A DNA stretch of 64,000 nt from Planctomycetota bacterium (lineage in GTDB: Bacteria > Planctomycetota > UBA8742 > UBA2392): contig JABTUE010000001.1 of assembly GCA_015075515.1 (NCBI GenBank), forward strand, positions 248,001 to 312,000, written 5' to 3'. The position numbers and the translations under genes were made by a program. Below are positions 52,522 to 61,949 of this stretch, in pieces. The first letter of the stretch is position 1; each line of letters opens with the position of its first letter. The notes under the pieces were generated by a model, which did no database searches, was not told the origin of the DNA, and worked only from the letters and a program-made list of their open reading frames with translations.

Positions 52522-53007
52522 CTAGCGTTTCTTCTGGGCTTTCTTGGCCTTCCCCTGCACTTTCAACGCTTCGGCGCGCACCAGCCGGTAGTTCGAAAAA
52601 CCGATCGGTTCGGCCCCCGGTGTCGGCGCGCGCCAGTACGACGTGAGCATCAGCCCGTCGCCTTCCTGCACCAGTGACACCACCACATGGTTGCCGGTGA
52701 TGCTGCGGCCTTCCACCGCCAGCGCGCCGGGGTCTTCGGGTGTCACGGGCATGATCATGCTGCCGTGCAGGGTCGAGGTTACGCCCAGCCGCAGCCAGCC
52801 GTCGGGATCCACTGTCAGGTGCGAAACCACGCCGTGGATCAGTCGTCCCGTGCCGGGCTCACGCGCCTGAACAATGAAGCACAGCACCAGCCCGTCCAGT
52901 TGCGGCTCGATCTGCAACGTCACTTCGGCCGGCACGCTCTTGAGCGTTTCGCCACCGCCCACCCAGGTGCCGACCCATGACTTGTACGGAAGGAACTCTT
53001 TGCGCAT
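52522..53007 (-). CDS. DUF1579/nitrobindin-like beta-barrel protein
   Basis: The 161-residue protein begins MRKEFLPYKSWVGTWVGGGE; the GTWxGxG opening is shared with nitrobindin- and DUF1579-type lipocalin-fold proteins. Beta strands continue through LDGLVLCFIVQA and LRLGVTSTLHGSM, with a basic Lys-rich C-terminus. No His equivalent to the nitrobindin haem ligand was identified. The start at 53007 is an ATG with GAGG 5 nt before it. It converges on the cytochrome gene and closes off the AT-rich segment. Family is tentative. Confidence 0.6.
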   Translation of the reverse strand: MRKEFLPYKSWVGTWVGGGETLKSVPAEVTLQIEPQLDGLVLCFIVQAREPGTGRLIHGVVSHLTVDPDGWLRLGVTSTLHGSMIMPVTPEDPGALAVEGRSITGNHVVVSLVQEGDGLMLTSYWRAPTPGAEPIGFSNYRLVRAEALKVQGKAKKAQKKR

Positions 53008-53146
53008 CACAACCTCGCTGTGATGTTTGTCTTACAGCGCAGGGATCCGCCCGTAAAGCCTGTTCGGCCTGCCCGCGCATTAATCCGGAACCGGTGCCAC
53101 GCCGCGTGCGTCACACAGGGGTCGAAAGTGTGCAAGGGGTCTGTCC

Positions 53147-54430
53147 ATGATCAAGACGTCCTGGTGTCTGTGCGCGCTGCTGGCGGTTCTGGCGCCGGCT
53201 CTGGCCGCCAAAGAAGAGCTGGTCACTCTGCCCAAGCGCGACAAGGTGCAACTGACCATCTACAACAGTGTTGATCTGACACTGGTGCGCGAAACCCGCG
53301 CCCTGACCTTCAAAAAGGGCAACAACCGCCTGCAATTTTCCTGGGCCAACACCCTGATTGACCCCACCAGCGTCGAGTTCCGCGCCGTCACCAGCGCCGA
53401 CAAGATCGAGGTTCTCGACACCAGCTATCCCGCCGAAAGCCACCAGATGCTGATCTGGACCATATCCGCCGAATCCGACCTCAGCGCAACGGTCGAGATC
53501 AGCTACTTCACCAGCGGCATCAGTTGGGCCGCCGAATACCACGGCATGCTGGCCGCTGACGATTCCAGCATGACACTGACGGCCTATGTCACCGTCATGA
53601 ACAACAGCGGCGAGGAATACGAAGACGCCCAGGTGCGCCTGGTGGTCGGCAGCATCAACCTGGTGGAAACGATTGCCGGCCTGGCCGGCGGCCAGCGCCA
53701 GAACCAGCGCATGGAAGAGGCCTACGGCGAAATGCGCAAGGCCGCCCGCGCCGCCGACGCCGACCGCAAGAAGGACATCGTCAAGGAAGGTTTGTCCGAG
53801 TACTACATCTACACCGTCGGCGGTACCGAAACCGTGCCCAACGCCTGGGCCAAGCGGCTGGAAAGCTTCAAGCAGGCCGGTGTGCCGGTGCGCAGCGTGT
53901 ACACATGGGATACGGCCAAGTACGGCGCCCAGCTTTGCCGCATTCTGACCTTCAAGAACGACGAAGCCCACAAGCTGGGCAAGGAGCCCCTGCCCGCGGG
54001 CATCGTGCGTTTCTACCGCGAGGCCGGGGCGGGTCGCCTTGGCTACGTGGGTGCCGTGGCCACCAACTACATTGCCAAGAACGACGAGATCAAGGTCAAC
54101 GCCGGCTCTGACCCTGAGGTGACGCTCAAGATCACCCGCTCCAGCCACAAGAAGGAAAACCTGAGCTTTGCCTTCAATGGCCGCCAGCAGTTCCTGCAGG
54201 GCTGGGACACCTACGACCAGTTCAAGCTGGAACTCAAGAACTTCCGCGACCGGGCCGTGGAGTTCGAGGTCAATCTGGTCTTCAACGGCGACTTCGATTT
54301 CGAAAGTGAGCTGGCCGCGACCAAGGTGGATTTCCGCACCCAGCGCTACACGCTGCGCATGGACAAGGGCGCGCGGCAGGAAGTGGTCTACAAGGTGCGC
54401 ACACGCTTTGGCACCAACGCCCGCAAGTAA
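53147..54430 (+). CDS. Secreted DUF4139-type protein, paralogue 1
   Basis: The 427-residue protein has a cleavable signal peptide (MIKTSWCLCALLAVLAPALA). The mature start, KEELVTLPKRDKVQLTIYNS, is shared with paralogues 3 and 4. The central DUF4139-like part includes SYFTSGISWAAEYHGMLAAD and VMNNSGEEYEDAQVRLVVGS. A helical, Lys-rich insert lies near residues 180-210 and differs from the other copies. The C-terminal domain ends TRFGTNARK. DUF4139 proteins are all-beta, often with coiled coils, and of unknown function. It is the first of four consecutive related genes in one direction. Confidence 0.85.
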   Translation: MIKTSWCLCALLAVLAPALAAKEELVTLPKRDKVQLTIYNSVDLTLVRETRALTFKKGNNRLQFSWANTLIDPTSVEFRAVTSADKIEVLDTSYPAESHQMLIWTISAESDLSATVEISYFTSGISWAAEYHGMLAADDSSMTLTAYVTVMNNSGEEYEDAQVRLVVGSINLVETIAGLAGGQRQNQRMEEAYGEMRKAARAADADRKKDIVKEGLSEYYIYTVGGTETVPNAWAKRLESFKQAGVPVRSVYTWDTAKYGAQLCRILTFKNDEAHKLGKEPLPAGIVRFYREAGAGRLGYVGAVATNYIAKNDEIKVNAGSDPEVTLKITRSSHKKENLSFAFNGRQQFLQGWDTYDQFKLELKNFRDRAVEFEVNLVFNGDFDFESELAATKVDFRTQRYTLRMDKGARQEVVYKVRTRFGTNARK

Positions 54431-54478
54431 GACCTGGCACGAACGAAACGCCGGATTATCCGTCAAGGAACCCAAGCC

Positions 54479-55594
54479 ATGAACAAGCGCATTCTGATGA
54501 CCTTCTGCTTCACCTTCGGTGTGGGCGCGATGATCAGCCTGCTGAACCCCACGCCCGCCGACGCCCGCATCAAGCTGGCCACTCTGCCCGATCGCGAGGC
54601 GGTGGTAGTGCGGTTTGACAACCCCAACGTGGTCATGGTCGAGGAAGAGCGCACGATCAGCCTGCAGAAGGGCGTGAACAACGTGGACTTCTCGTGGGCC
54701 GGCACCCAGATAGACAAGGGCAGCATTATCTTCCGGCCTGCCGACCCCGCGGCCAAGGTCGAGATCCTTTCCACCAGCTACCCGCCCGGCGAAGCGGCCC
54801 TGACGTGGCAGATCAGCGCCGCCGAGGCCATGAGCGTGAAGTTCCGCCTGAGCTACCTGATGGCCAATATCCAGCGTGAAACCGATTACCGCATGCTGGT
54901 CAGCAAGGACGAACAGACCTGCAGCTTCAAGCACTACTTCAAGATCCGCAACTGGTCCGGCGGGCGTTTTGCCACGGCCGACTTTGTCACCCGCGACGGC
55001 AAGAAGTTTGAAAAGGGCCTGGAAAACGGCGAGGCCAAGCGCGTGCTGGTCAACAGTTGGGACAAGGTCAAGCTGACCAAGGAATACGTGTACGACCTGA
55101 CGCGCCAGCCCGAGGGCAAGGTGCTGACCGACTACGTGCTGAAGAACGCCAAAGAAATCGGCCTGGGCAGCATCCCGCTGGAATACGGCAAGGTGCGCAT
55201 CTACCAGGACGACGGCAGCGGCACGACGGCGTTTACCGGCGAAGACTGGGGCCGCTTCACGCCGATTGGCGACGACATGCGGCTGAACATCGGCATTGCC
55301 CAGGACATCAAGATCGAGATGAAAAAGATGGTCAACGATGTCCAGAACCGCCGTGGCAACGTCTACGACACCGACGAAGTGGACGAATACGAAATCAAGA
55401 ACTTCAAGGACACCGAGGCTGTGGTGACGCTGGTGCTGCGTGTGGACGGCGAATGGGAAATGAAGGCCACCACCAGCGGCCACGACAGCTTTGAGCGCGT
55501 GGACAACGAGACGATCCGGTTCAAGGTCAAGGCGCCCGCCAAGGGCACGCCGGTCAAGCTGAGGTTCCACTACCAGAAGAAGAACGTGTGGTAA
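54479..55594 (+). CDS. Secreted DUF4139-type protein, divergent paralogue 2
   Basis: The 371-residue protein has a signal peptide (LMTFCFTFGVGAMISLL). It shares the overall pattern of the family (LATLPDREAVVVRFDNPNV, KGVNNVDFSWAGTQIDKGSI, LSTSYPPGEAALTWQISA) but is clearly more divergent and shorter, lacking the variable insert. It lies 48 nt after paralogue 1, with 38 nt to paralogue 3, so the four genes probably form one transcript. Confidence 0.8.
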   Translation: MNKRILMTFCFTFGVGAMISLLNPTPADARIKLATLPDREAVVVRFDNPNVVMVEEERTISLQKGVNNVDFSWAGTQIDKGSIIFRPADPAAKVEILSTSYPPGEAALTWQISAAEAMSVKFRLSYLMANIQRETDYRMLVSKDEQTCSFKHYFKIRNWSGGRFATADFVTRDGKKFEKGLENGEAKRVLVNSWDKVKLTKEYVYDLTRQPEGKVLTDYVLKNAKEIGLGSIPLEYGKVRIYQDDGSGTTAFTGEDWGRFTPIGDDMRLNIGIAQDIKIEMKKMVNDVQNRRGNVYDTDEVDEYEIKNFKDTEAVVTLVLRVDGEWEMKATTSGHDSFERVDNETIRFKVKAPAKGTPVKLRFHYQKKNVW

Positions 55595-55632
55595 ACGCAA
55601 CAGTCACGGAACCCCGAACCGGAACCCGGAAC

Positions 55633-56940
55633 ATGAAACTTGCGATTGCCACCCTGGTCCTTCTTGTCGCCGCGCCGCTGTGCGCCAAAGAAGAACTGGT
55701 CACACTGCCCAAGCGCGACAGCGTGCAGTTGACCATCTACAACAGCGAAGACCTCACCCTGGTGCGCGAGCGCCGCACACTCAGCTTCAAGCAGGGCAGC
55801 AACCGCCTGCAGTTTTCCTGGGCCAACACACTGATTGACCCCACCAGTGTCGAGTTGATGCCCGTGGGCGACGCCGCCCGTGCCGCCATTGATGTGGCCG
55901 ACACCAGCTACCCGGCCGAATCGCACGAAATGCTGATCTGGACCATTTCGTGCAAGACCGCCGGCAGCTACCCCGTCGAGATCAGCTACTTCACCAGCGG
56001 CATCACCTGGCAGGCTGAATACACCGGTCTGGTCAACCCCAACGAAGATGCCATGACCCTGACAGCCTATGTGACCGTGACCAACAACTCGGGCGAAGAG
56101 TACGAGGACGCCCAGGTGCGGCTGGTGGTGGGCACGATCAACCTGGTGGAAAAGATCATCAACCTGGCCCAGCCCCGCCCCCAATCGGCCCCGCGGCCCA
56201 GCCGCGAAGACCAGGGGGCCGCCCGCGACATGGATCGCATGGCCCGCGGAAGGGGCGGGGACGAAGGCGGCGGGGGCGGCATGGTCAAGCCCAAAGAGAT
56301 CATCAAGGGCGGCCTGAGCGAGTACTACATCTACACCGTGGAAGGGCAGGAGACGATTCCCAACCGCTGGTCCAAGCGCCTGCGCAGCTTTGAAGTCGCG
56401 GCGATTCCGCTCAAGACCGTGTATCGCCTTGAACCGGCCAAGTTCGGCCCGGCGTTTACCAAGGTTCTGGAGTTCAAGAACGACGAAGAACACAAGCTGG
56501 GCAAGGAGCCTTTGCCCGACGGCCTGATCCGCCTGTACAAGGACCACGGCCAGGGGCGCCTGGGCTACATGGGGGCGCTGGCCAGCAAGTACATTCCCAA
56601 GAAAGACGAAGTGAAGGTCAACGTCGGCCCCGACGCCGAGTGCACGCTGGCGATCAAACGCATCAGCCTGAGGAAGAAAGACCTGACGTTCCAAAACGGC
56701 TGGCTTTCGGGCTGGACGACCGTCGAGGAATTCGAGATGGAAGTGAAGAACTTCCGCGGCCGCGCCGTCGAGGCCGAGATCCACCGCAGCATGCAGGGCG
56801 ACTATGACTTCGAAAGCGCCGACGGCTTTGTTGTGCACGACGCCGCCACGCGCAAGGTAACCCTGAAGCTTGAGGCCAACAGCACGCGCAAGCTGCGTTA
56901 CACCGTCACGACACGACAGGGCTCCAACGCCAGAAAGTAG
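55633..56940 (+). CDS. Secreted DUF4139-type protein, paralogue 3
   Basis: The 435-residue protein begins MKLAIATLVLLVAAPLCAKE. The N-terminal half (to about residue 115) is nearly identical to paralogue 4 in protein and DNA, including silent sites. The variable insert at about 190-220 is Pro/Arg/Asp/Gly-rich (SREDQGAARDMDRMARGRGG). The C-terminal half resembles paralogue 4 but with many changes. The start at 55633 is preferred over a GTG at 55588 because the signal peptide begins directly. Confidence 0.85.
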   Translation: MKLAIATLVLLVAAPLCAKEELVTLPKRDSVQLTIYNSEDLTLVRERRTLSFKQGSNRLQFSWANTLIDPTSVELMPVGDAARAAIDVADTSYPAESHEMLIWTISCKTAGSYPVEISYFTSGITWQAEYTGLVNPNEDAMTLTAYVTVTNNSGEEYEDAQVRLVVGTINLVEKIINLAQPRPQSAPRPSREDQGAARDMDRMARGRGGDEGGGGGMVKPKEIIKGGLSEYYIYTVEGQETIPNRWSKRLRSFEVAAIPLKTVYRLEPAKFGPAFTKVLEFKNDEEHKLGKEPLPDGLIRLYKDHGQGRLGYMGALASKYIPKKDEVKVNVGPDAECTLAIKRISLRKKDLTFQNGWLSGWTTVEEFEMEVKNFRGRAVEAEIHRSMQGDYDFESADGFVVHDAATRKVTLKLEANSTRKLRYTVTTRQGSNARK

Positions 56941-56947
56941 CGTTCCC

Positions 56948-58255
56948 ATGCGACTGTTCCTGCTGGTACTTGTTCTGGCCGCGGCGCCTCTGTGCGCCAA
57001 AGAAGAACTGGTCACGCTGCCCAAGCGCGACAGCGTGCAGTTGACCATCTACAACAGCGAAGACCTTACGCTGGTGCGCGAACGCCGCACGCTCAGCTTC
57101 AAACAGGGCAGCAACCGCCTGCAGTTTTCCTGGGCCAACACCCTGATTGACCCCACCAGTGTCGAGTTGATGCCCGTGGGCGACGCCGCCAGGGCGGCCA
57201 TTGATATTGCCGACACCAGCTTTCCGGCCGAGTCGCACGAAATGCTGATCTGGACCATTTCGTGCAAGACCGCCGGCAGCTATCCGGTAGAGATCAGCTA
57301 CTTCACCAGCGGCATCAGTTGGCACGCCGAGTACGTGGGGGTGGTGAACGCCGGCGAATCCAGCGTCGAAATCACGGCCTATGTCACGGTGAACAACTGG
57401 TCCGGCGAACAATACGAAGACGCCCAGGTGCGGCTGGTGATCGGCGTGATCAACCTGGTGGAAAAGATCATCAACCTGGCCCAGCCGCGCCATCCGGTGC
57501 CTCCACCCGCGCCGGCCCCCGCCGCACCGTCGGAGGAAATGGAAGACGATCTGCGCGGCATGCAAGAAGCCATGGACGACCCCGACGGGGACGGCATGGT
57601 CAGGCCCAAGGAGATCAAGAAATCCGGCCTGAGCGAGTATTACATCTTTACCGTTGGCGGCACCGAGACGATTGCCAACCAGTGGTCCAAGCGGTTGCGC
57701 AGTTTTGTGGTCGGGGGCGTGCCGCTGAAGACGGCCTATACTCTCAAGCCGCGCGAGTTCGGGCCGCTGTTCACCAAAGTTCTGGAGTTCAAGAACGACG
57801 AAGAACACAAGCTGGGCAAGGAGCCTTTGCCTGACGGCGTGCTGCGCCTGTACCGCGACCAGGGCCAGGGGCGTCTGGGGTTCATGGGCGCGCTGGTCAC
57901 CAAATACATTCCCAAGGGCGAAGAAGTGAAGGTGAACGTGGGCCCCGACGCCGAGTGCACACTGGCGGAAAAGCGCATGAGCCTGCGCAAGAAAGACCTG
58001 ATGTTCGAACACGGCTGGCTGACGGGCTGGACCACCGTGGAGGAGTTCGAGATCGAGGTGAAAAACTTCCGTGGCCGCGCCGTGGAGGTCGAGATTCACC
58101 GCGTGATCGGCGGCGACTTCGACTTTGACAGCACCGACACGTTCGAAAAAGAAGACGCCCAGACGCGAAAGATCCGCTTCAGCCTTGACCCCAACAGCCC
58201 GCGCAAGCTGCGCTTTACCGTCACCACACGCCACGGCAGAAACTCGCGGCGGTAG
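56948..58255 (+). CDS. Secreted DUF4139-type protein, paralogue 4
   Basis: The 435-residue protein has exactly the length of paralogue 3 and starts 7 nt after its stop. The signal peptide is MRLFLLVLVLAAAPLCA. The first 110 mature residues are almost identical to paralogue 3, while the insert (about 190-220) is instead Pro/Ala-rich then acidic (VPPPAPAPAAPSEEMEDDLR). The remainder diverges moderately and ends TRHGRNSRR. It is the last gene of the array. Confidence 0.85.
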   Translation: MRLFLLVLVLAAAPLCAKEELVTLPKRDSVQLTIYNSEDLTLVRERRTLSFKQGSNRLQFSWANTLIDPTSVELMPVGDAARAAIDIADTSFPAESHEMLIWTISCKTAGSYPVEISYFTSGISWHAEYVGVVNAGESSVEITAYVTVNNWSGEQYEDAQVRLVIGVINLVEKIINLAQPRHPVPPPAPAPAAPSEEMEDDLRGMQEAMDDPDGDGMVRPKEIKKSGLSEYYIFTVGGTETIANQWSKRLRSFVVGGVPLKTAYTLKPREFGPLFTKVLEFKNDEEHKLGKEPLPDGVLRLYRDQGQGRLGFMGALVTKYIPKGEEVKVNVGPDAECTLAEKRMSLRKKDLMFEHGWLTGWTTVEEFEIEVKNFRGRAVEVEIHRVIGGDFDFDSTDTFEKEDAQTRKIRFSLDPNSPRKLRFTVTTRHGRNSRR

Positions 58256-58264
58256 TTTGCACGA

Positions 58265-59632
58265 TCAACTCTCGAACACCCGCAGAATCGCAGCCTCCAG
58301 AGGCAATCGCGCCGTCGCATCGCCGGATTGCACGCGCCGTGACAGCCGCGCGATCTCGCCATAGGCCGGGCCGATTTCGGGGCCGGGCACGGGCAGCGCC
58401 CGCAGGTGGCTGACCTTCATCTGCGGAAAGGTCCTTTGGCGCGCGTCACGGTGCAGGGCCCGGTGAATGCGCGCCACCACGTCACTGTTCAACAGCGCCA
58501 CCAGAAAGTCGTCGTCGTGGCCCGGCGCGCCAAAGCAGGCCAGTACGCTGTTGCGAAACGCGGCCGCGGGTTGGTGCCGGGCGGCTATCGGACGGTCGGC
58601 GGTCTGGCGGATCAGAATCCGGGCGTGCTGCATGTGCGCGGGGTCGGGCACGCGGGCGTATCGCCCGGCGGGCAGCGGGCGGCCGCTTAACCAGAGCGAG
58701 GCCTTTTGCAGCGCAAAAGGCCTCACATCGGCTCCGACACGCACGGCCGTGGCTCGCGGCGACGGACGGCTGGAAAACAGCAGGTCGGCGGCGTTGCCGC
58801 TGTGGATGCCGATATCGCCGAAGCACTCCGGCGGCAGGGGAGCAAAGCGCCGAGCCAGCCTGGCGGCCTGGGTATCCGGCACGGGGTTCCAGGGCCCGGT
58901 TGTGCCGGCGCCCGGCCCGAACACAAACAACCCGCTGGGTTCCGTGACGCCCGCAAAGGCATGTTCGCCCAGGTCGGCCACTGTCTCCAGCCGGTGGTGT
59001 TTCTCCAGTGCCGCGCGCGCCGCGGCGTAGCCGGCCAGGTCAGACATGCCCAGCGGCAGCAGCAGTCCGATCCGGCCATGTGGTTCCGCAAGCCGTGCCG
59101 CAAGCTCCGCAAAGGCAGCGTGCAGGCTGGGCCATCCGGCAAAGGCCGCAAAACGCCGGGCCAGTTCGCGCCGGCGCGCCGGTGGAATGCGGGCGGCCTG
59201 TCGCCCCGAAAAGCTGACCCACGGCGGGTTGGCCAGTACGGCGTCAAAACAGACGTCCGCGGCCAGATCAAGCCCGTCGCCGACGACAATGCGGGTGCCG
59301 TTGGTGCCAAGCGCCGTGCCCAGCGCGCGGCGCGCCGCGCGGGCGGCGGCGGGGTCACTGTCCACGCCGTGCAGGCCGTCTTCGCGCCAGACCTCCAGCC
59401 AATGGGGGCGCCGCAGGGCGGCATACTCAATGGCGCCCAGCAGCAGCGCACCGCAGCCACAGGCCGGGTCCATCAGGCGCGGCGGATCGGCCAGCGGCTC
59501 CAGTACCGCCCCGGCCAGACGCAGCGCCAGCGGCCGTGGCGTGAACACCCGACCGGGGCCGGGCGCCAGTGCCGCCGCCGCGCGATCGTGCGCCTGCCAC
59601 GCGGCATCAAGGTTGGCGGTGGCTGTCAGCAT
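58265..59632 (-). CDS. Orphan N6-adenine-type DNA methyltransferase
   Basis: The 455-residue protein has the SAM-binding motif I DPACGCGALL at residues 55-64, an acidic motif II (GVDSDPAAA) and the catalytic motif IV NPPW at 135-138, characteristic of gamma-type N6-adenine methyltransferases of TaqI/Eco57I style. The C-terminal half (about 250-455) resembles a TaqI-like target-recognition domain (RTFPQMKVSHLRALPVP). No restriction endonuclease, BREX or DISARM gene lies nearby. It could be regulatory or a relic. Its start shares bases with the stop of the upstream gene. Confidence 0.82.
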   Translation of the reverse strand: MLTATANLDAAWQAHDRAAAALAPGPGRVFTPRPLALRLAGAVLEPLADPPRLMDPACGCGALLLGAIEYAALRRPHWLEVWREDGLHGVDSDPAAARAARRALGTALGTNGTRIVVGDGLDLAADVCFDAVLANPPWVSFSGRQAARIPPARRRELARRFAAFAGWPSLHAAFAELAARLAEPHGRIGLLLPLGMSDLAGYAAARAALEKHHRLETVADLGEHAFAGVTEPSGLFVFGPGAGTTGPWNPVPDTQAARLARRFAPLPPECFGDIGIHSGNAADLLFSSRPSPRATAVRVGADVRPFALQKASLWLSGRPLPAGRYARVPDPAHMQHARILIRQTADRPIAARHQPAAAFRNSVLACFGAPGHDDDFLVALLNSDVVARIHRALHRDARQRTFPQMKVSHLRALPVPGPEIGPAYGEIARLSRRVQSGDATARLPLEAAILRVFES

Positions 59633-60489
59633 CAGTTTCTGGGCTGCACAAACAGTGTCTTGCCGGCGTCATCCAGCAGTTCAATGCGTACCTTGTGCTC
59701 GGGGGTCACGGCCAGCGCGCCGCGCGACTTGCCGGCGGCGTCGCTTACACTCAGGCCGCTTTCGCCCCGGGCGTCGCTGAACATCAGCGTGCGCACCGTG
59801 CCCTTGGGGTCGGTAATGCCCAGGCCCGCCCAGCCGTCGGCGTTGGCGCCCGCCACCAGCCGCGCCTGGCCCCTGGCGTCGCGCAGCGTCCAGGCTGGGG
59901 CGTTGTCTTCTTTCAGAACCAGCTTCATGCGCTCCACGCCTTTGTCATCCAGCATCAGGATGTTCGGCCGCCCGTCGCTGTTGCCCAGCGCCAGGTTGGT
60001 GTCGCCTTTGGGGCCGTTGAGAATGATCGCCGCGTCACGCTCGGATTGCACGGTAAAGATGCCTGCCAGCTTGCCGCTGGCGTAGTTCATGGTCAGCGCC
60101 GGTGCCCCGGCCTTGTCGGTGCCCAAGGCAAGCCGCGAGTTGCCGGCGGCATCGGCAAAGGCCAGCCCGCCGACACTGGCGCCGCCGATGCCCAGTACCA
60201 TGCGCGCCTGTTGTTTGGCGTCATGAAAGGTCAGGGCAGTGGAGCCGTCGCGGCGGATGCGCAAGGTGGCGTTGGTGTCGTCGTCGTGGCCGATCAGGCG
60301 CAGCTCGGTCACGCCGCCGGCGGCGCTCAGGCTGGCGCGCACGGTGCCGCCCTCGTCCACCAGTTCAAAGCGCTGGGCGCGCAGCACGGCGGGCGCCTCT
60401 TGGGCCCCGGCCGGCGCGTGCAGCAGGTTCGAACACAGGCCGCCGATCAGTCCGGCGGCCACCAGCATCAATGTCTGTCGCATGGGCAT
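59632..60489 (-). CDS. Exported beta-repeat protein of unknown function
   Basis: The 285-residue protein has a signal peptide (LMLVAAGLIGGLCSNLL). The mature part consists of about eight repeats of a beta unit close to x-DxxGxxRxxL (LVDEGGTVRASL, FADAAGNSRLAL, LRDARGQARLVAG, FSDARGESGLSV), each roughly 25-35 residues, suggesting a solenoid or stacked beta fold. Function is unknown. AAGGA lies shortly upstream of the start at 60489. It is probably co-transcribed with the methyltransferase. Confidence 0.7.
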   Translation of the reverse strand: MPMRQTLMLVAAGLIGGLCSNLLHAPAGAQEAPAVLRAQRFELVDEGGTVRASLSAAGGVTELRLIGHDDDTNATLRIRRDGSTALTFHDAKQQARMVLGIGGASVGGLAFADAAGNSRLALGTDKAGAPALTMNYASGKLAGIFTVQSERDAAIILNGPKGDTNLALGNSDGRPNILMLDDKGVERMKLVLKEDNAPAWTLRDARGQARLVAGANADGWAGLGITDPKGTVRTLMFSDARGESGLSVSDAAGKSRGALAVTPEHKVRIELLDDAGKTLFVQPRN

Positions 60490-60527
60490 GGCGGGTCCTT
60501 GTGCGGGGGTTGCAGCGTGTGTGGTGG

Positions 60528-61910
60528 TTACGGGGCGTCCACCAGACGCGAAGTGCGACGCAAGAGCACCGGCGTCAGCGCGGCGCCGTCGTCCAGGTCG
60601 GCTGTCACCAGCGCACCGCCGGCGACCAGCCGCAGGTTCACCAGATCAAGTTCGGCCGGGGCGGCGCTCTGCCCGCCGGCGAACACCAGTGACGCAAAGG
60701 CCAGCCGTCCCTCGACGCTGAAGCGGCCTTCGTACATCTGGATCGTCGAGGGCTTGCCCGGTGGTGTTGCCGGGCCGTACTTCAGGGGGTCGCGGCCGGG
60801 GCGTTCCAGCATCATGCGCGCGCTGCCGTCGGCGTAGCCCACCAGCGTCAACCGGTCGGCCGCGGCGGCGAAATGCGCGCGCAGGGGTTCGTCCAGGCTG
60901 TCGGCAAAGACATCGGCGTCGGCGGTCAATTCGGGCGGCAACTTCGGTGCCCTGGGCTCGCCGTTGCGGCGCGGAAGGGGCCCCGTCCATACGCCGACGA
61001 TGCCCGGCCCGGCGGTGCGAAACCAGCGTTCCACGGCCCGCGAACGCGCCTGGCCCACGGCCAGTATCCGGGCCGTTGCAGTTTGCGTGGCTCCCTGAGC
61101 CTTCAGGTACGCCAGCATCGCCCGGTGCAGTTCGGATTCATTGACGCCGCGCGACAGCGCGCGCCAGGCCAGAGCCGCGTCCTGCCAGCCGATCAGCACG
61201 CGCTGGCGCGCGTTCAGGCCGTTGGGGTATTCGCGCCTGAGGGCCGCGGCAAAATCCTGTTCTGTCCAGCCCAGCGCCAGCAGACCCTCCACAAGCTGCA
61301 CGCCGTCGTAGTGGCCGCCCTTTTCCTCGCGGCCGTCAGAAAGGTTGAACTCCCACAGCGCCGCCGAGGCCAGAACGTCAATACCACTGCCCGAAGCCGC
61401 CAGGGCCCGAAGCTGGGCGCGCAGGCGCAGGCTGTCCAGCCGCTGGCCGTCCAGCGCGCGCTGAAGTGCAAAGAAGTTGAAGCTTCGGCCGTACAGCCAG
61501 GCCACGCCGTGGCTGAGTTTGCCGTGGCGGGCATCCAGCACCGCGCCCAGCGCCGTAACAACTGCCGGGGCGGTGTGACCGGCCCCGCGCAGGGCGGTTT
61601 CCACGGCGGCGGCATCGGTGGCACGCGCCAGCGCGCCCTTGAGGCCCAGGCGTGTGTCCAAAGCGGTCTTTTCATCGGTGTCCAGCCGCAGCGCGCAGAA
61701 CGCCGCAAGTTCGGCCAGATCGGCCTGTTCGAACAGGCGTTCCACCAGCGTGCCGGCCGAAAACGGATCGCCGACAATGTCGGCCAGCAGCCGGTCCCGG
61801 CCTTCGTTGAAGCCTTTGGCGGGGCGGGGCAGTTCCGGCGCGGCGGGCTGGGCTCGCGCCACGGAAAGCATCAGTACCAGAACCGCAAGACTGACCAGCG
61901 CAAGTCGCAT
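60528..61910 (-). CDS. Exported protein of unknown function
   Basis: The 460-residue protein has a signal peptide (MRLALVSLAVLVLMLSVARA). The first 300 residues are predicted helical, the remainder beta-rich from about residue 305 (GPGIVGVWTGPLPRRNGEPR, FSVEGRLAFASLVFAGGQ). No catalytic motif was identified. It lies 38 nt before the repeat protein gene on the same strand. Confidence 0.7.
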   Translation of the reverse strand: MRLALVSLAVLVLMLSVARAQPAAPELPRPAKGFNEGRDRLLADIVGDPFSAGTLVERLFEQADLAELAAFCALRLDTDEKTALDTRLGLKGALARATDAAAVETALRGAGHTAPAVVTALGAVLDARHGKLSHGVAWLYGRSFNFFALQRALDGQRLDSLRLRAQLRALAASGSGIDVLASAALWEFNLSDGREEKGGHYDGVQLVEGLLALGWTEQDFAAALRREYPNGLNARQRVLIGWQDAALAWRALSRGVNESELHRAMLAYLKAQGATQTATARILAVGQARSRAVERWFRTAGPGIVGVWTGPLPRRNGEPRAPKLPPELTADADVFADSLDEPLRAHFAAAADRLTLVGYADGSARMMLERPGRDPLKYGPATPPGKPSTIQMYEGRFSVEGRLAFASLVFAGGQSAAPAELDLVNLRLVAGGALVTADLDDGAALTPVLLRRTSRLVDAP

Positions 61911-61949
61911 GAACCAAGTGTAGCGCGCCGGGTGCCGAATTGCGCCTGT

